Source: an uncultured Bacteroidota bacterium (GTDB lineage Bacteria; Bacteroidota; Bacteroidia; Flavobacteriales; Flavobacteriaceae). From it: DNA of 42,629 nucleotides. This document shows, in pieces, positions 14,871-23,552 of this stretch (positions within the stretch are counted from its first letter, which is position 1; every line of letters begins with the position of its first letter). The stretch is from NCBI GenBank assembly GCA_902515405.1, contig CABXUS010000010.1:1-42629 (forward strand). The letters run 5' to 3'. The translations under genes were made by a program, and so were the position numbers. The notes beneath the pieces were generated by a model. That model worked only from the letters and a program-made list of their open reading frames with translations. It had not been told where the DNA came from and ran no database searches.

Positions 14871-16103
14871 ATGTTCAACAGAGACAGGTGGTTTGAGATC
14901 TTTGAAACTATAAAAAGTAATAAATTAAGAACTTTTTTAGCAGGATTTACTGTAGCTCTAGGTATACTTATTTTCATTGTATTATTCGGACTGGGCAATG
15001 GACTTGAAAATACTTTTAATGAATACTTTACTGATACTAAATTCAACAACATTTATGTAAATGGAGGAAGAACATCTAAACCCTTTGCTGGTTATGAATC
15101 AAATAGGCTTATTGAATTAGATAACGATGACCTACAAGAAATCTCTAATAAATTTGATTTTTTCATAGAAGGTATAACACCAAGAATTACAATTAGTGGT
15201 GAGGTTGGTTATAAATTAAAATCCAATAATTATACTATTAGAGGTGTAGGGCCCTCGAATCAACAAAATGAGATGAATGTTCTTATGTTTGGAAGATACA
15301 TCAATGAAAAAGATGTTATAAATAAAGAAAAAAACGTAGTTATAGGAAGGCTTGTAAAACAGGATCTTTTTGGTAATGGAGAGGCGGTTGGAAAATATAT
15401 AAATGGTGGTGGAAGATCATGGAAAGTTGTTGGTGTATATCAAGATGATGGTGGAGATAATGAAGAGAGAATTATTTATACTGCATATACTACGATGCAA
15501 AAAATTCTTAAAAGTACGGACAAAGTTGGCTCAATTATAATTTCTTATAAACCGTCCATTGGTTATGATGGAGCTATTGAGTTTGAAAGAAAATTAAAAT
15601 CTTTTTTAAAAAATAAAAAGAAAATTGATCCTTCTGATCCAAGAGGTGTTAGATTAAGAAGTGCTGCAAAAGACATGAAAGAAAACCAAGATTTTTCTAG
15701 CGCATTAAACTACATTATAATTTTTGTTGGTATTGGGACTCTTTTAGCTGGAGTGATTGGAATATCTAATATTATGGTTTTTGTAATTAAAGAAAGAACC
15801 AAAGAATTTGGGATTAGAAAAGCTGTAGGCGCAACACCATCATCAATTATATGGATGGTTTTACAAGAATCAATCTTTATAACTACTATTTCTGGATACT
15901 TTGGACTGTTTGTAGGTGTTGTTTTTTTGTCTTCTTTAGGCAATACTTTAAAAGAAGATTTTTATATAACTGACCCATATGTTGATCTAAATACTGCATT
16001 AATGGCAACAATAATGTTAATTATTTTTGGTGCAATTGCTGGCTACATTCCTGCTAGAAGAGCTTCGAAAATTAAACCAATAGTAGCCTTAAATGATAAA
16101 TAA
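14871..16103 (+). CDS. MacB-type ABC permease (first of two)
   Basis: A 410-residue permease with the MacB architecture: one N-terminal helix (about 20-42), a ~230-residue periplasmic MacB_PCD domain, and three C-terminal helices in an FtsX domain. The cytoplasmic coupling segment KERTKEFGIRKAVGA (about 303-317) is diagnostic. The C-terminus ARRASKIKPIVALN is the usual family ending. It lacks a fused ATPase and uses the separate one 1 bp upstream. It abuts the second permease gene exactly (stop TAA 16101-16103, next ATG 16104), suggesting that the two form a heterodimer. Confidence 0.92.
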   Translation: MFNRDRWFEIFETIKSNKLRTFLAGFTVALGILIFIVLFGLGNGLENTFNEYFTDTKFNNIYVNGGRTSKPFAGYESNRLIELDNDDLQEISNKFDFFIEGITPRITISGEVGYKLKSNNYTIRGVGPSNQQNEMNVLMFGRYINEKDVINKEKNVVIGRLVKQDLFGNGEAVGKYINGGGRSWKVVGVYQDDGGDNEERIIYTAYTTMQKILKSTDKVGSIIISYKPSIGYDGAIEFERKLKSFLKNKKKIDPSDPRGVRLRSAAKDMKENQDFSSALNYIIIFVGIGTLLAGVIGISNIMVFVIKERTKEFGIRKAVGATPSSIIWMVLQESIFITTISGYFGLFVGVVFLSSLGNTLKEDFYITDPYVDLNTALMATIMLIIFGAIAGYIPARRASKIKPIVALNDK

Positions 16104-17369
16104 ATGAAAGAATTATTTTCAGTAGATACTTGGCAAGAAATTTTTGGATCAATTCAAAAAAATAGAACTAGAACAATCATAACTATGATTGGAGTTTTAT
16201 GGGGGATTTTTATTTACATAACATTAGCTGGTGCTGCCAAAGGACTTGACAATGGTTTTGAAAAAGCTTTTGCCTCAATATCATCAAATAGTTTATTTAT
16301 ATGGGGACAATATACCACCCTTCCATATGCAGGCTACAAAGCAAGAAGAGGTATTCAATTAAAAACAAGCGATGTTGCAATAATTAAAAAAAGAGTTCCT
16401 GAAATTGAGTTTATAGCTCCAAGAAATGTTAGAGGTGTTTTTGGATCAGCTGGTGGAAATATAGTTAGAGGTTCTAAATCGGGTACATATGCTATATACG
16501 GAGAATATCCAGAATATATAAAAATTGCAACTACTAAAGTTTTTGATGGAGGAAGGTTTATTAATCAGGGTGACATGGATCAAAGTAGAAAAGTTTGTGT
16601 TATTGGAGAAAGAACTCTTGAGGAATTGTTTGAAGAAGATGAAGATCCAATTGGAGAATATATAGCTATAAATAATATTTCCTTTAAAGTAATTGGAGTT
16701 CATAAATTTGTTCAAGGCGGTGGTTTTGGAGATGATGGAGATATTTACATTCCTTTCATAACATTTAAAGACTTGTTTAACACTGGTGAAGATGTAGGAT
16801 TTTTTATGATGTCGGCTTATGATGATGTAGATGTTGTCAAAGTTGAAAAAGAAGTTAAAGCTGTATTGAAAGACATAAAGGACATAAATCCTAAAGACGA
16901 TGAAGCATTAGGAGGATTTAATTTAGGTAAGGTTTTCAAGGATACAGCTAATTTTGTTGATGGCTTATCTTTTCTTTCACTAATTGTTGGTATAGCTACA
17001 ATACTTGCTGGGGTCATTGGTATTGGAAATATATTATTAATTTCAGTAAAAGAAAGAACTAAAGAAATAGGAATTAGAAGAGCTTTAGGAGCAACTCCAA
17101 GACAAATAAGAAATCAAATAATTACTGAATCTGTTTTTTTAACAATTCTGTCTGGAATAATTGGGATAATACTTGGAACTGCTATTCTTTATGGAATTAA
17201 TGTTGCTACGGAAGATCTTTCAGATTTTCCTTACACAAACCCAACAGTTCCTCTAAAATTTATTTTTGGAGCATTAGCTCTTATGATTATATTAGGCACA
17301 TTGATTGGAATGTTACCAGCACAAAAAGCTGTAAGTATTAAACCAATAGATGCGCTGAGAGAAGAATAA
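16104..17369 (+). CDS. MacB-type ABC permease (second of two)
   Basis: A 421-residue paralogue of the preceding permease, with the same layout: N-terminal helix (about 22-44), large periplasmic domain and three C-terminal helices, with the coupling segment KERTKEIGIRRALGA and the ending KAVSIKPIDALREE. The two permeases are clearly related but diverged, most strongly in the periplasmic domain, which fits an obligate heterodimer driven by one ATPase. The gene starts immediately after its neighbour's stop codon and is followed, 18 bp on, by the adaptor gene. The likely role is export of an unknown peptide, lipid or small molecule across the outer membrane through the TolC-like channel. Confidence 0.92.
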   Translation: MKELFSVDTWQEIFGSIQKNRTRTIITMIGVLWGIFIYITLAGAAKGLDNGFEKAFASISSNSLFIWGQYTTLPYAGYKARRGIQLKTSDVAIIKKRVPEIEFIAPRNVRGVFGSAGGNIVRGSKSGTYAIYGEYPEYIKIATTKVFDGGRFINQGDMDQSRKVCVIGERTLEELFEEDEDPIGEYIAINNISFKVIGVHKFVQGGGFGDDGDIYIPFITFKDLFNTGEDVGFFMMSAYDDVDVVKVEKEVKAVLKDIKDINPKDDEALGGFNLGKVFKDTANFVDGLSFLSLIVGIATILAGVIGIGNILLISVKERTKEIGIRRALGATPRQIRNQIITESVFLTILSGIIGIILGTAILYGINVATEDLSDFPYTNPTVPLKFIFGALALMIILGTLIGMLPAQKAVSIKPIDALREE

Positions 17370-17387
17370 TAATTTAATTTTATAAAT

Positions 17388-18524
17388 ATGAAGTATTTAA
17401 AATATTTTGGAATAGCCGCGATAATACTTGGATTTTTATTTTCAATGGCCTATTACATTCAAACCAATAGTAGATCTGCTATTACTTATAAAACTACAAC
17501 TTTATCTAAACAAACTATAGAAGAAAAAATTGTTGCTACAGGTAGTGTTGTGCCTGAGGATGAAGTTAATATTGTGCCTCAAATAAGTGGAATTATTGAT
17601 GAAATTTTTGTTGAAGAAGGTGATGAAGTTGTTGCCGGCGATTTATTAGCAAAAATTAAAGTTGTGCCCAATGAACAATCCCTTAACAGTGCTGAAGGAA
17701 GAGTAAAAACTTCTAGAATTGTCTTGAATAACTCTACTAAAGAATATAATAGAAATAAAAGATTATTTGATAAAGGTGTTATTTCAGAGCAAGATTTTAA
17801 TTCTGTTGAACTTAGATTCAATCAAGATCAACAAAATTTAGAAAATGCTCTTTCAGATTTACAAATTATTAGACTTGGTTCTGTTGGTGGATCTGCATTA
17901 ACAAATACAAATGTTAGATCTACTGTTTCTGGAACTGTTTTACAGGTTCCTGTAAAAGAAGGAGACCAAGCAATTGAAGCAAATACATTTAACCCTGGTA
18001 CAACTATAGCAACTGTTGCTGATTTAAATAAAATGATTTTTGAAGGTAGAGTTGATGAAGGAGAAGTAGGTAAATTAAAAATTGGTATGGACCTTAAAAT
18101 ATCTTTAGGTGCCATTGAAGAAAAAGAATATGAGGCAAAATTAACTTTGATAGCTCCTAAAGGAATTGAAGTTGCTGGTGCCATTCAATTTAAAATTGAA
18201 GGTGATGTTTTTTTAGATAATGAATACGTTGTTAGAGCAGGATACAGTGCTAACGCTACAATTATAACTAATGTTAAAAAAGATATATTATCTGTAAATG
18301 AATCTCTTTTACAGTTTGATAACACAACTAAGAAAGCATTTGTTGAAATTCAATTATCAGGTCAAAAATTTGAAAGAAGAGATATTGAATTGGGTATTTC
18401 AGACGGTGTATATGCAGAAGTTTTAGGGGGTGTTACTGAAAAAGATAATATAAAAATCTGGAATAAAACAGAACCATTAAAAAGGGGTGATGTTGAAGAA
18501 CAGGAATATAAATATGATAATTAA
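17388..18524 (+). CDS. MacA/HlyD-type periplasmic adaptor
   Basis: A 378-residue membrane fusion protein. It has an N-terminal membrane anchor (about 6-25), then a half lipoyl-like domain (IVPQISGIIDEIFVEEGDEV, about 62-81), an alpha-helical hairpin rich in N/R/L residues (about 100-155), the second lipoyl half (VRSTVSGTVLQVPVKEGD), a beta-barrel domain and a membrane-proximal domain with LGGVTEKDNIKI. This order is that of MacA-like adaptors which link a MacB permease in the inner membrane to a TolC channel. No Cys is present at the N-terminus, so it is not a lipoprotein but anchored by its helix. It is 18 bp from the permease and 3 bp from the channel gene. Confidence 0.92.
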   Translation: MKYLKYFGIAAIILGFLFSMAYYIQTNSRSAITYKTTTLSKQTIEEKIVATGSVVPEDEVNIVPQISGIIDEIFVEEGDEVVAGDLLAKIKVVPNEQSLNSAEGRVKTSRIVLNNSTKEYNRNKRLFDKGVISEQDFNSVELRFNQDQQNLENALSDLQIIRLGSVGGSALTNTNVRSTVSGTVLQVPVKEGDQAIEANTFNPGTTIATVADLNKMIFEGRVDEGEVGKLKIGMDLKISLGAIEEKEYEAKLTLIAPKGIEVAGAIQFKIEGDVFLDNEYVVRAGYSANATIITNVKKDILSVNESLLQFDNTTKKAFVEIQLSGQKFERRDIELGISDGVYAEVLGGVTEKDNIKIWNKTEPLKRGDVEEQEYKYDN

Positions 18525-18527
18525 TCA

Positions 18528-19946
18528 ATGATGAAAAAAAATTTATTATTAGTTTTTTTAATTGCTTCTTCAATTTCATTTTCACAAGAAAAATGGACTT
18601 TAGAAATGTGTGTGAAAAGAGCAATCGATGAAAATATTTCTATAAAACAATCTGAACTTGATTATGTTGATTCGGAAATAAATAGGAAAAATGCTGTTGG
18701 TAATTTTATTCCTAATATTAATATAGGAAGTTCCCATTCTTGGAATGTCGGACTAAATCAAAATATTACCACGGGATTATTAGAAAATGTTACAACTCAA
18801 TTTTCATCAATGAATTTAAATCTTGGTGTCGATATTTATAATGGTCTTAGAAATATTAAGCAACTTCATTTAGCTAACCTCAGAATACTATCAAGTCAAT
18901 ATCAATTAGCTGATATGAAAGAAAATATCTCTTTGTTAGTAGCAAACTCATATTTACAAATTCTATTTAACAAAGAATTTATTAAGATTCAAGAATCTCA
19001 GTTAGAAATTTCTAAAAGTGAGGTTGAAAGAGCAATTGAATTGGTTGAAAATGGTGTTATTCCAAAAGGTGATCTTTATGAATTTGAAGCAAATCTTGCT
19101 GGTGTAGAAAAAACTTTGATTGATGCTGAAAATAATTTTACACTTTCAAAAATTGCTTTAGCTCAACTTTTATTATTAGATAATTATGAAGACTTTGATA
19201 TAGCAGATAGAGAATATGAATTGGAAATTTCAAATATTATAGATAGAACTCCTGATGAAATTTTTGCAGTTGCTGTTTCTAATAGAAGTGAAATAAAACT
19301 TTTTGAAACAAATCTTGATATAGCTAAAAAGAATCTTGAATTAAACAAAAGTCTTCTACAACCAAGGTTATCTGCTTTTTATTCATACAGTACAAGAATT
19401 GCATATAGTGATAGATTAATTGGTACAGGTGAATTTCAAAATGTTCCAATAGGTTTCGTAGAAAATACAAATCAAAGAGTTCTCACACCAGTTCAAAGTA
19501 CAAAAATTGTTGGTGCACCATCTTTTAGTGACCAGTTTGAAAATAATGCTGGTCAAAACTTTGGTTTAAGTCTTTCTATACCAATTCTAAATAATTTTTC
19601 AACCAGATCTAATGTGAACAGAGGGAGGGTTAATATTTTGAGAAATGAAAATCAATTATTACAAAAGAAATTAGATTTAGAAAATACTATTAATCAAGCA
19701 CATAATGATGCAGAAGGTGCTCTTAAAGCTTATTCTGCTTCAAAAAAATCCTTAGAATCAAGAAAGCTATCATATGATTATGCTAGAGAAAAATTTGAGC
19801 TTGGAGCTATGAACTCTTTTGATTTTACTCAGGTAAAACAAAGATTTGAATCTGCTCAATCAGACTTAATTACCAGTAAGTTTGACTTAATTTTTAAAAT
19901 TAAAGTTTTAGAATTTTATTTTGGTGTTCCTCTTTCTATAGATTAA
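18528..19946 (+). CDS. TolC-family outer membrane efflux channel
   Basis: A 472-residue outer membrane efflux protein. Residues 1-20 form a signal peptide (LIASSISFSQ end), and the first mature residues WTLEMCVKRAIDENISI match the family's WTLEECI..A...N start. Two outer membrane efflux (OEP) repeats follow, roughly 20-220 and 250-465, made of long helices with strand insertions. ATG 18528 or 18531 can start it. It stands 3 bp after the adaptor gene and completes the tripartite exporter. The tsaB gene begins 6 bp after its stop, apparently co-transcribed without a functional relation. Confidence 0.93.
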   Translation: MMKKNLLLVFLIASSISFSQEKWTLEMCVKRAIDENISIKQSELDYVDSEINRKNAVGNFIPNINIGSSHSWNVGLNQNITTGLLENVTTQFSSMNLNLGVDIYNGLRNIKQLHLANLRILSSQYQLADMKENISLLVANSYLQILFNKEFIKIQESQLEISKSEVERAIELVENGVIPKGDLYEFEANLAGVEKTLIDAENNFTLSKIALAQLLLLDNYEDFDIADREYELEISNIIDRTPDEIFAVAVSNRSEIKLFETNLDIAKKNLELNKSLLQPRLSAFYSYSTRIAYSDRLIGTGEFQNVPIGFVENTNQRVLTPVQSTKIVGAPSFSDQFENNAGQNFGLSLSIPILNNFSTRSNVNRGRVNILRNENQLLQKKLDLENTINQAHNDAEGALKAYSASKKSLESRKLSYDYAREKFELGAMNSFDFTQVKQRFESAQSDLITSKFDLIFKIKVLEFYFGVPLSID

Positions 19947-19952
19947 ATATAA

Positions 19953-20615
19953 ATGTCTTACATCCTTAATATTGAAACTTCTACCACTAATTGTTCGGTT
20001 TCATTATCATTAGATGGCAAATTAGTTGATATTATTGAAGAAGATTCTTCAAACTATTCCCAATCTGAAAATCTACATGTTTTTATATCAAAACTGATGA
20101 CTAACAATAAGATTAAATTTGAAGAATTAAGTGCTGTAGCAGTAAGTAGAGGCCCTGGATCATATACTGGATTAAGAATTGGTGTGTCAGCAGCTAAAGG
20201 CATATGTTATGGCGTCGATATACCTTTAATTTCTATTTCATCTCTAAAAATTTTAGCAAATAAAATAGTTTTTGATGGATATATAATTTCAACTATGGAT
20301 GCAAGAAGAGATGAGGTTTATTCATGTATTTATGACTCAAAATTAAATATAATTGAAGATGAAAAACCTCAAATAATTAATGCCAAGTCTTTTTTAGAAT
20401 ATGCTGATAATAAAAAGGTTTTAATAATTGGTGACGGACAAGAAAAGTGTAAAAATTTAATTGATATTAATAAAAATTTTGAATTTAATGAAGATATACT
20501 AAGACCATCTTCAAAAAATATGGGTGATTTAGCCTATGAAAAATTTAAAAAAAATGATTTTGAAGATTTAGCTTATTTTGAACCTAAATACCTTAAAGAG
20601 TTTAAGTCAAACTAA
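19953..20615 (+). CDS. tsaB: tRNA threonylcarbamoyladenosine biosynthesis protein TsaB
   Basis: A 220-residue TsaB, partner of TsaD and TsaE in making t6A37 in tRNAs that read ANN codons. It has the ASKHA-fold N-terminus YILNIETSTTNCSVSL and the hallmark segment VSRGPGSYTGLRIGVSAAKG (about 64-83). The C-terminal half is reduced, as usual in TsaB, and lacks the metal-binding His of TsaD. It is the last gene of the plus-strand run; its stop is only 3 bp from that of the convergent nifU-like gene, and no terminator is visible. Confidence 0.94.
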   Translation: MSYILNIETSTTNCSVSLSLDGKLVDIIEEDSSNYSQSENLHVFISKLMTNNKIKFEELSAVAVSRGPGSYTGLRIGVSAAKGICYGVDIPLISISSLKILANKIVFDGYIISTMDARRDEVYSCIYDSKLNIIEDEKPQIINAKSFLEYADNKKVLIIGDGQEKCKNLIDINKNFEFNEDILRPSSKNMGDLAYEKFKKNDFEDLAYFEPKYLKEFKSN

Positions 20616-20618
20616 GAT

Positions 20619-21491
20619 CTATCCATTTATAGCAACTACATTTGAAATTTTTCCAGGTAAAAAATCTTTTAACATAGTTTCAATCCCATTTTTTAAAGTG
20701 TAAGTTGAAGATGGACAACCACTACAGGCTCCTTGAAGAATTACCTTAACTTCCATGCTTTCATTGTCATAAGATTGAAAAAGAATATTTCCTCCATCAG
20801 AAGCAACCGCAGGTTTTATTTGTTCATCAATTAAAGCAGATATTTTTTTAGATATTTCGTCCATATTACTTTGATCAATTCCTTCACTAGTACTATTTTG
20901 AACATCATAGTTTGAATCAATAATTTGATTTCCATCTTTAATATATGATAAAATAAACTCTCTTATCTGCATTGTATATCCATCCCAACTATATTTTTCA
21001 TTAATTGTAACAGAAATAAAATTAAAATCTATATATATTTCCTTAATAAAATCATGATTAAATAAAGCCTTTGCTATAAAACAATAATTTGCGCTTTCAG
21101 ATGTTTTAAACTCATGAGCAATGTTTACAAGTTTTTTATTTGCAACAAATTTTATCACATTTGGGTTAGGAGTACTTTCAGCATATATTGTTACAGGATT
21201 GTTAACTTGGTAGATCAATCCTCCATCATTTAAAAATTTTTCTATTTGATCAATAACTTCTTCTTGTACATCTTTCCAATCTAAAAAATCTAGTTTTTCA
21301 ATTAAAATCAAATGCTTATCAAGGGTAATAGACTTTACAAATGGTAAAAAAAATAATTGTTTTACTAAGGGAAACTGCTCAGATTTTGAATCATCATTAA
21401 AAACAACCCTCGTATTGTATATCTCTTTATCGGAAGATAAAACTAAAGTATTTTTATCTTCATTTTCTAAAATTTCAAACTTAAAACCCAT
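20619..21491 (-). CDS. NifU-family Fe-S scaffold/carrier with tandem N-terminal domains
   Basis: A 290-residue Nfu-type protein. The C-terminal NifU domain (about 208-288) holds the cluster-binding pair C256 and C259 in GACSGCPSSTYTLKNG. A typical Nfu N-terminal domain lies at about 103-190 (AESTPNPNVIKF... to SYIKDG). Residues ~12-92 look like a second, degenerate copy of the same domain: FVKSITLD..LILIEK aligns with FIKEIYID..FISVTI, and both copies end in a helix closing with NDG or KDG. It would deliver Fe-S clusters to client enzymes. Its ATG overlaps the murI stop by one base (TAATG), implying coupled translation. Confidence 0.88.
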   Translation of the reverse strand: MGFKFEILENEDKNTLVLSSDKEIYNTRVVFNDDSKSEQFPLVKQLFFLPFVKSITLDKHLILIEKLDFLDWKDVQEEVIDQIEKFLNDGGLIYQVNNPVTIYAESTPNPNVIKFVANKKLVNIAHEFKTSESANYCFIAKALFNHDFIKEIYIDFNFISVTINEKYSWDGYTMQIREFILSYIKDGNQIIDSNYDVQNSTSEGIDQSNMDEISKKISALIDEQIKPAVASDGGNILFQSYDNESMEVKVILQGACSGCPSSTYTLKNGIETMLKDFLPGKISNVVAING

Positions 21492-22273
21492 TACTCAAAA
21501 TTATTAATTTCATATTTATTATCTAAAAGTTTTTTTATAATAAAATTATTATTTCCACTATTATAAAAAATATGACTTGGATCATTTTTATAATTATCAT
21601 TTAAAATTTCATTTTCAATCAAAACTTTTTTTGTTTGGATAGCAACAGCAGCGTTACAATCAACTATACTAATACTATCATTAATTATTTTTTTAATAGC
21701 TTTTTTTACCAATGGATAATGAGTACATCCTAATACTAATTGATCAATTCCATAATTTATCATAGGATCTAAATATTTATTGAGAAGAGTTTCAATTCCG
21801 TTACCACTAAAATTTCCATTTTCAATTAGTTTTACCAATCCCTCTCCATCTTTCGTAATTATGTTAATATCACTATTATAATCTGAAGAGGTTTGACTAA
21901 ATAAATCACTTGTTAATGTGCCTTTTGTTGCTAGTATTCCAATTTTTTTTGTTTTTGATCTTAATGCAGCTGGCTTAATTGCTGGCTCAATTCCTATAAA
22001 TGGAATTTTATATTTATTTCTAAGAATTGAAATTGAATTAGTAGTTGCAGTATTACAAGCAACAATAATCATTTTACATCCTTTATCAATTAAAAACTCT
22101 GTATTCTTGATGCAGATTTCATCTAATTTATCTTTAGACTTTAGGCCATATGGACAATTTTTTGAATCTGATAAGTATATTGAATTTTCATTAGGTAATA
22201 TTTTCTTGATAGCCTTCCACAAGGATATTCCTCCTATTCCTGAATCAAAAAAACCAATTGGGTAAAAACTCAT
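21491..22273 (-). CDS. murI: Glutamate racemase
   Basis: A 260-residue MurI, which makes D-glutamate for peptidoglycan. Catalytic cysteines are C73 (VACNTATT) and C183 (LGCTHYPL); the N-terminal GFFDSGIGG (7-15, D10) and NCPYG (39-43) motifs are intact. Length is typical. The start ATG 22271-22273 is preceded, 2 bp upstream, by the U-tract of a strong hairpin (22276-22312), so expression probably depends on read-through from the skp genes or on an unrecognised promoter within the hairpin. The gene ends in a TAATG overlap with the nifU-like gene. Confidence 0.95.
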   Translation of the reverse strand: MSFYPIGFFDSGIGGISLWKAIKKILPNENSIYLSDSKNCPYGLKSKDKLDEICIKNTEFLIDKGCKMIIVACNTATTNSISILRNKYKIPFIGIEPAIKPAALRSKTKKIGILATKGTLTSDLFSQTSSDYNSDINIITKDGEGLVKLIENGNFSGNGIETLLNKYLDPMINYGIDQLVLGCTHYPLVKKAIKKIINDSISIVDCNAAVAIQTKKVLIENEILNDNYKNDPSHIFYNSGNNNFIIKKLLDNKYEINNFE

Positions 22274-22275
22274 GT

Positions 22276-22312
22276 AAAAAAAAACTACCCGTAAAATTAC
22301 AGATAGTTTTTT
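22276..22312 (-). terminator. Hairpin terminator between skp2 and murI
   Basis: Arms 22283-22294 and 22297-22308 pair over 12 positions, two of them G-U in the minus-strand RNA (CTATCTGTA against TACGGGTAG). A 9-base A run on the plus strand (22276-22284, partly in the stem) gives a U-tract on the minus strand. The plus strand also ends in T6, so it could work in both directions, although no plus-strand gene precedes it. It is unusual in that the U-tract ends 2 nt before the murI start codon. Confidence 0.75.
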
Positions 22313-22336
22313 GATTTGTTATTTGTTGTTTAATAC

Positions 22337-22840
22337 TTAAAAACCTAATTCTGTTTTTACTTCAGCCATTAAATCTTTTCCATCAAAAAGTATTAATGCT
22401 CCACCTGGTGTAGCATCAATAACATAATCAAAACCTTGTGATTTAGCTACTTTTTGTATTGCAGCTCTAGCTTTTTCAATCAAAGGTCTTAGAAGATCTT
22501 GTTGTTTTTGCTGAATGTCTTGAGAAGCTGTTTGCTGGTACTGTTGAATATTTTGTTCCATTCCTTGTAACTCCTTTTGGCGAGCTTGATTTGTAACTTC
22601 AGTTTGATTTTGAGCATCAGCAGAATATGTTTGAAGCTTTGTTTGATATTCTTTCATGGAAGCTTCTATTTCAGTTTGATATGTTTTTTGTAATTTTTCT
22701 ATTTGTGCTTGAGCTTCTTTTACCTCAGGCATCTGACTTATTAGTGATTGAGAATCAATATGAGCAACGTTGCTTTGTGAAAAACTTACGCTACAAACTG
22801 ATACGAAAAATATACATGTTAATAATTTTAAATAATTCAT
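22337..22840 (-). CDS. Skp/OmpH-family periplasmic chaperone (second copy)
   Basis: A 167-residue OmpH family protein that would hold unfolded outer membrane proteins in the periplasm for the Bam complex. It has a signal peptide (about 1-22, ending SVSFSQ), then NVAHIDSQSLISQMPEVKEAQ, a long Q/E/K-rich helical hairpin (about 35-120) and the C-terminal QGFDYVIDAT strand that packs in the trimer body. It is 1 bp downstream of the first skp-like gene and the last gene before the terminator at 22276. Confidence 0.9.
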   Translation of the reverse strand: MNYLKLLTCIFFVSVCSVSFSQSNVAHIDSQSLISQMPEVKEAQAQIEKLQKTYQTEIEASMKEYQTKLQTYSADAQNQTEVTNQARQKELQGMEQNIQQYQQTASQDIQQKQQDLLRPLIEKARAAIQKVAKSQGFDYVIDATPGGALILFDGKDLMAEVKTELGF

Positions 22841-22841
22841 A

Positions 22842-23540
22842 CTATTTATTTTTTATGTTATTTCTTTTAATTCTTAATAAACTATCTCTTTTTATCATTT
22901 TTAATTCTTTTAATTTTAAGATAGAATCTCTTCTTTGTTGTATCTTTTCTTCAAGAGCTTTCTTTCTGTCATCGTCAAAAGACAATTGAAGGTTTTCTAT
23001 ATTTTCTTGTTTTAAAACGCTTTTTAAAACTAGCTCGCTAATATCGTATTTTTTTTCCGAATATAGCATAATTATAGCTGATGATTTGTCAAAAATAAAA
23101 TCAAATTTATTTTTATCTGCAATTTCTTGAACAATTGCAAGTACCTCATCCTGAATTGGTTGTATAAGAATCTTCTCTTGAATCAACCAGTCTCCATTTG
23201 GACCAAATCTTTTTTGAGCATACTCTTCTAATTGTTTTTTGTCAAAATCTATCTCATCAATCAAGTTTTGATATACTTCATCTGGAAGTAGTGGTTTTTT
23301 AATTTCTAATTCTTTAAAACGTAATTCAATTTTTTTTGTTCTTGATTCTATTTCATTTCTCCATAAATTAAGCTTGATATCATACTCATCATTAGCAGTC
23401 TTGTAGTCATCAATATTGGATAAAATATATTCCATATTAATATATCCTACTCTGAGGGGTTGTTGAGAATATATATTTAAACTAAAAAATAATACAGAAA
23501 GAAATATTATACTATTATTTTTTATATTAAATAAATCCAT
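22842..23540 (-). CDS. Skp/OmpH-family periplasmic chaperone (first copy)
   Basis: A 232-residue OmpH family protein, longer than its neighbour because of a C-terminal basic helix (about residues 178-232, rich in K, R and E with RRDSILKLKELK). The signal peptide ends near LNIYSQQPL at about residue 26, and RVGYINMEYILSNIDDYKTA is the family's N-terminal strand-helix. The body is a charged coiled coil, then KFDFIFDKSS, the C-terminal strand. The arrangement of bamA followed by two skp genes is typical of Bacteroidota. The gene is 12 bp after bamA. Confidence 0.88.
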   Translation of the reverse strand: MDLFNIKNNSIIFLSVLFFSLNIYSQQPLRVGYINMEYILSNIDDYKTANDEYDIKLNLWRNEIESRTKKIELRFKELEIKKPLLPDEVYQNLIDEIDFDKKQLEEYAQKRFGPNGDWLIQEKILIQPIQDEVLAIVQEIADKNKFDFIFDKSSAIIMLYSEKKYDISELVLKSVLKQENIENLQLSFDDDRKKALEEKIQQRRDSILKLKELKMIKRDSLLRIKRNNIKNK

Positions 23541-23552
23541 GTAGCTGTATTA

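Noticed and set aside
22627-22989. 120-codon plus-strand ORF over the two skp genes
   Set aside because: It lies fully antisense to two genes with strong family matches and has no recognisable protein features.
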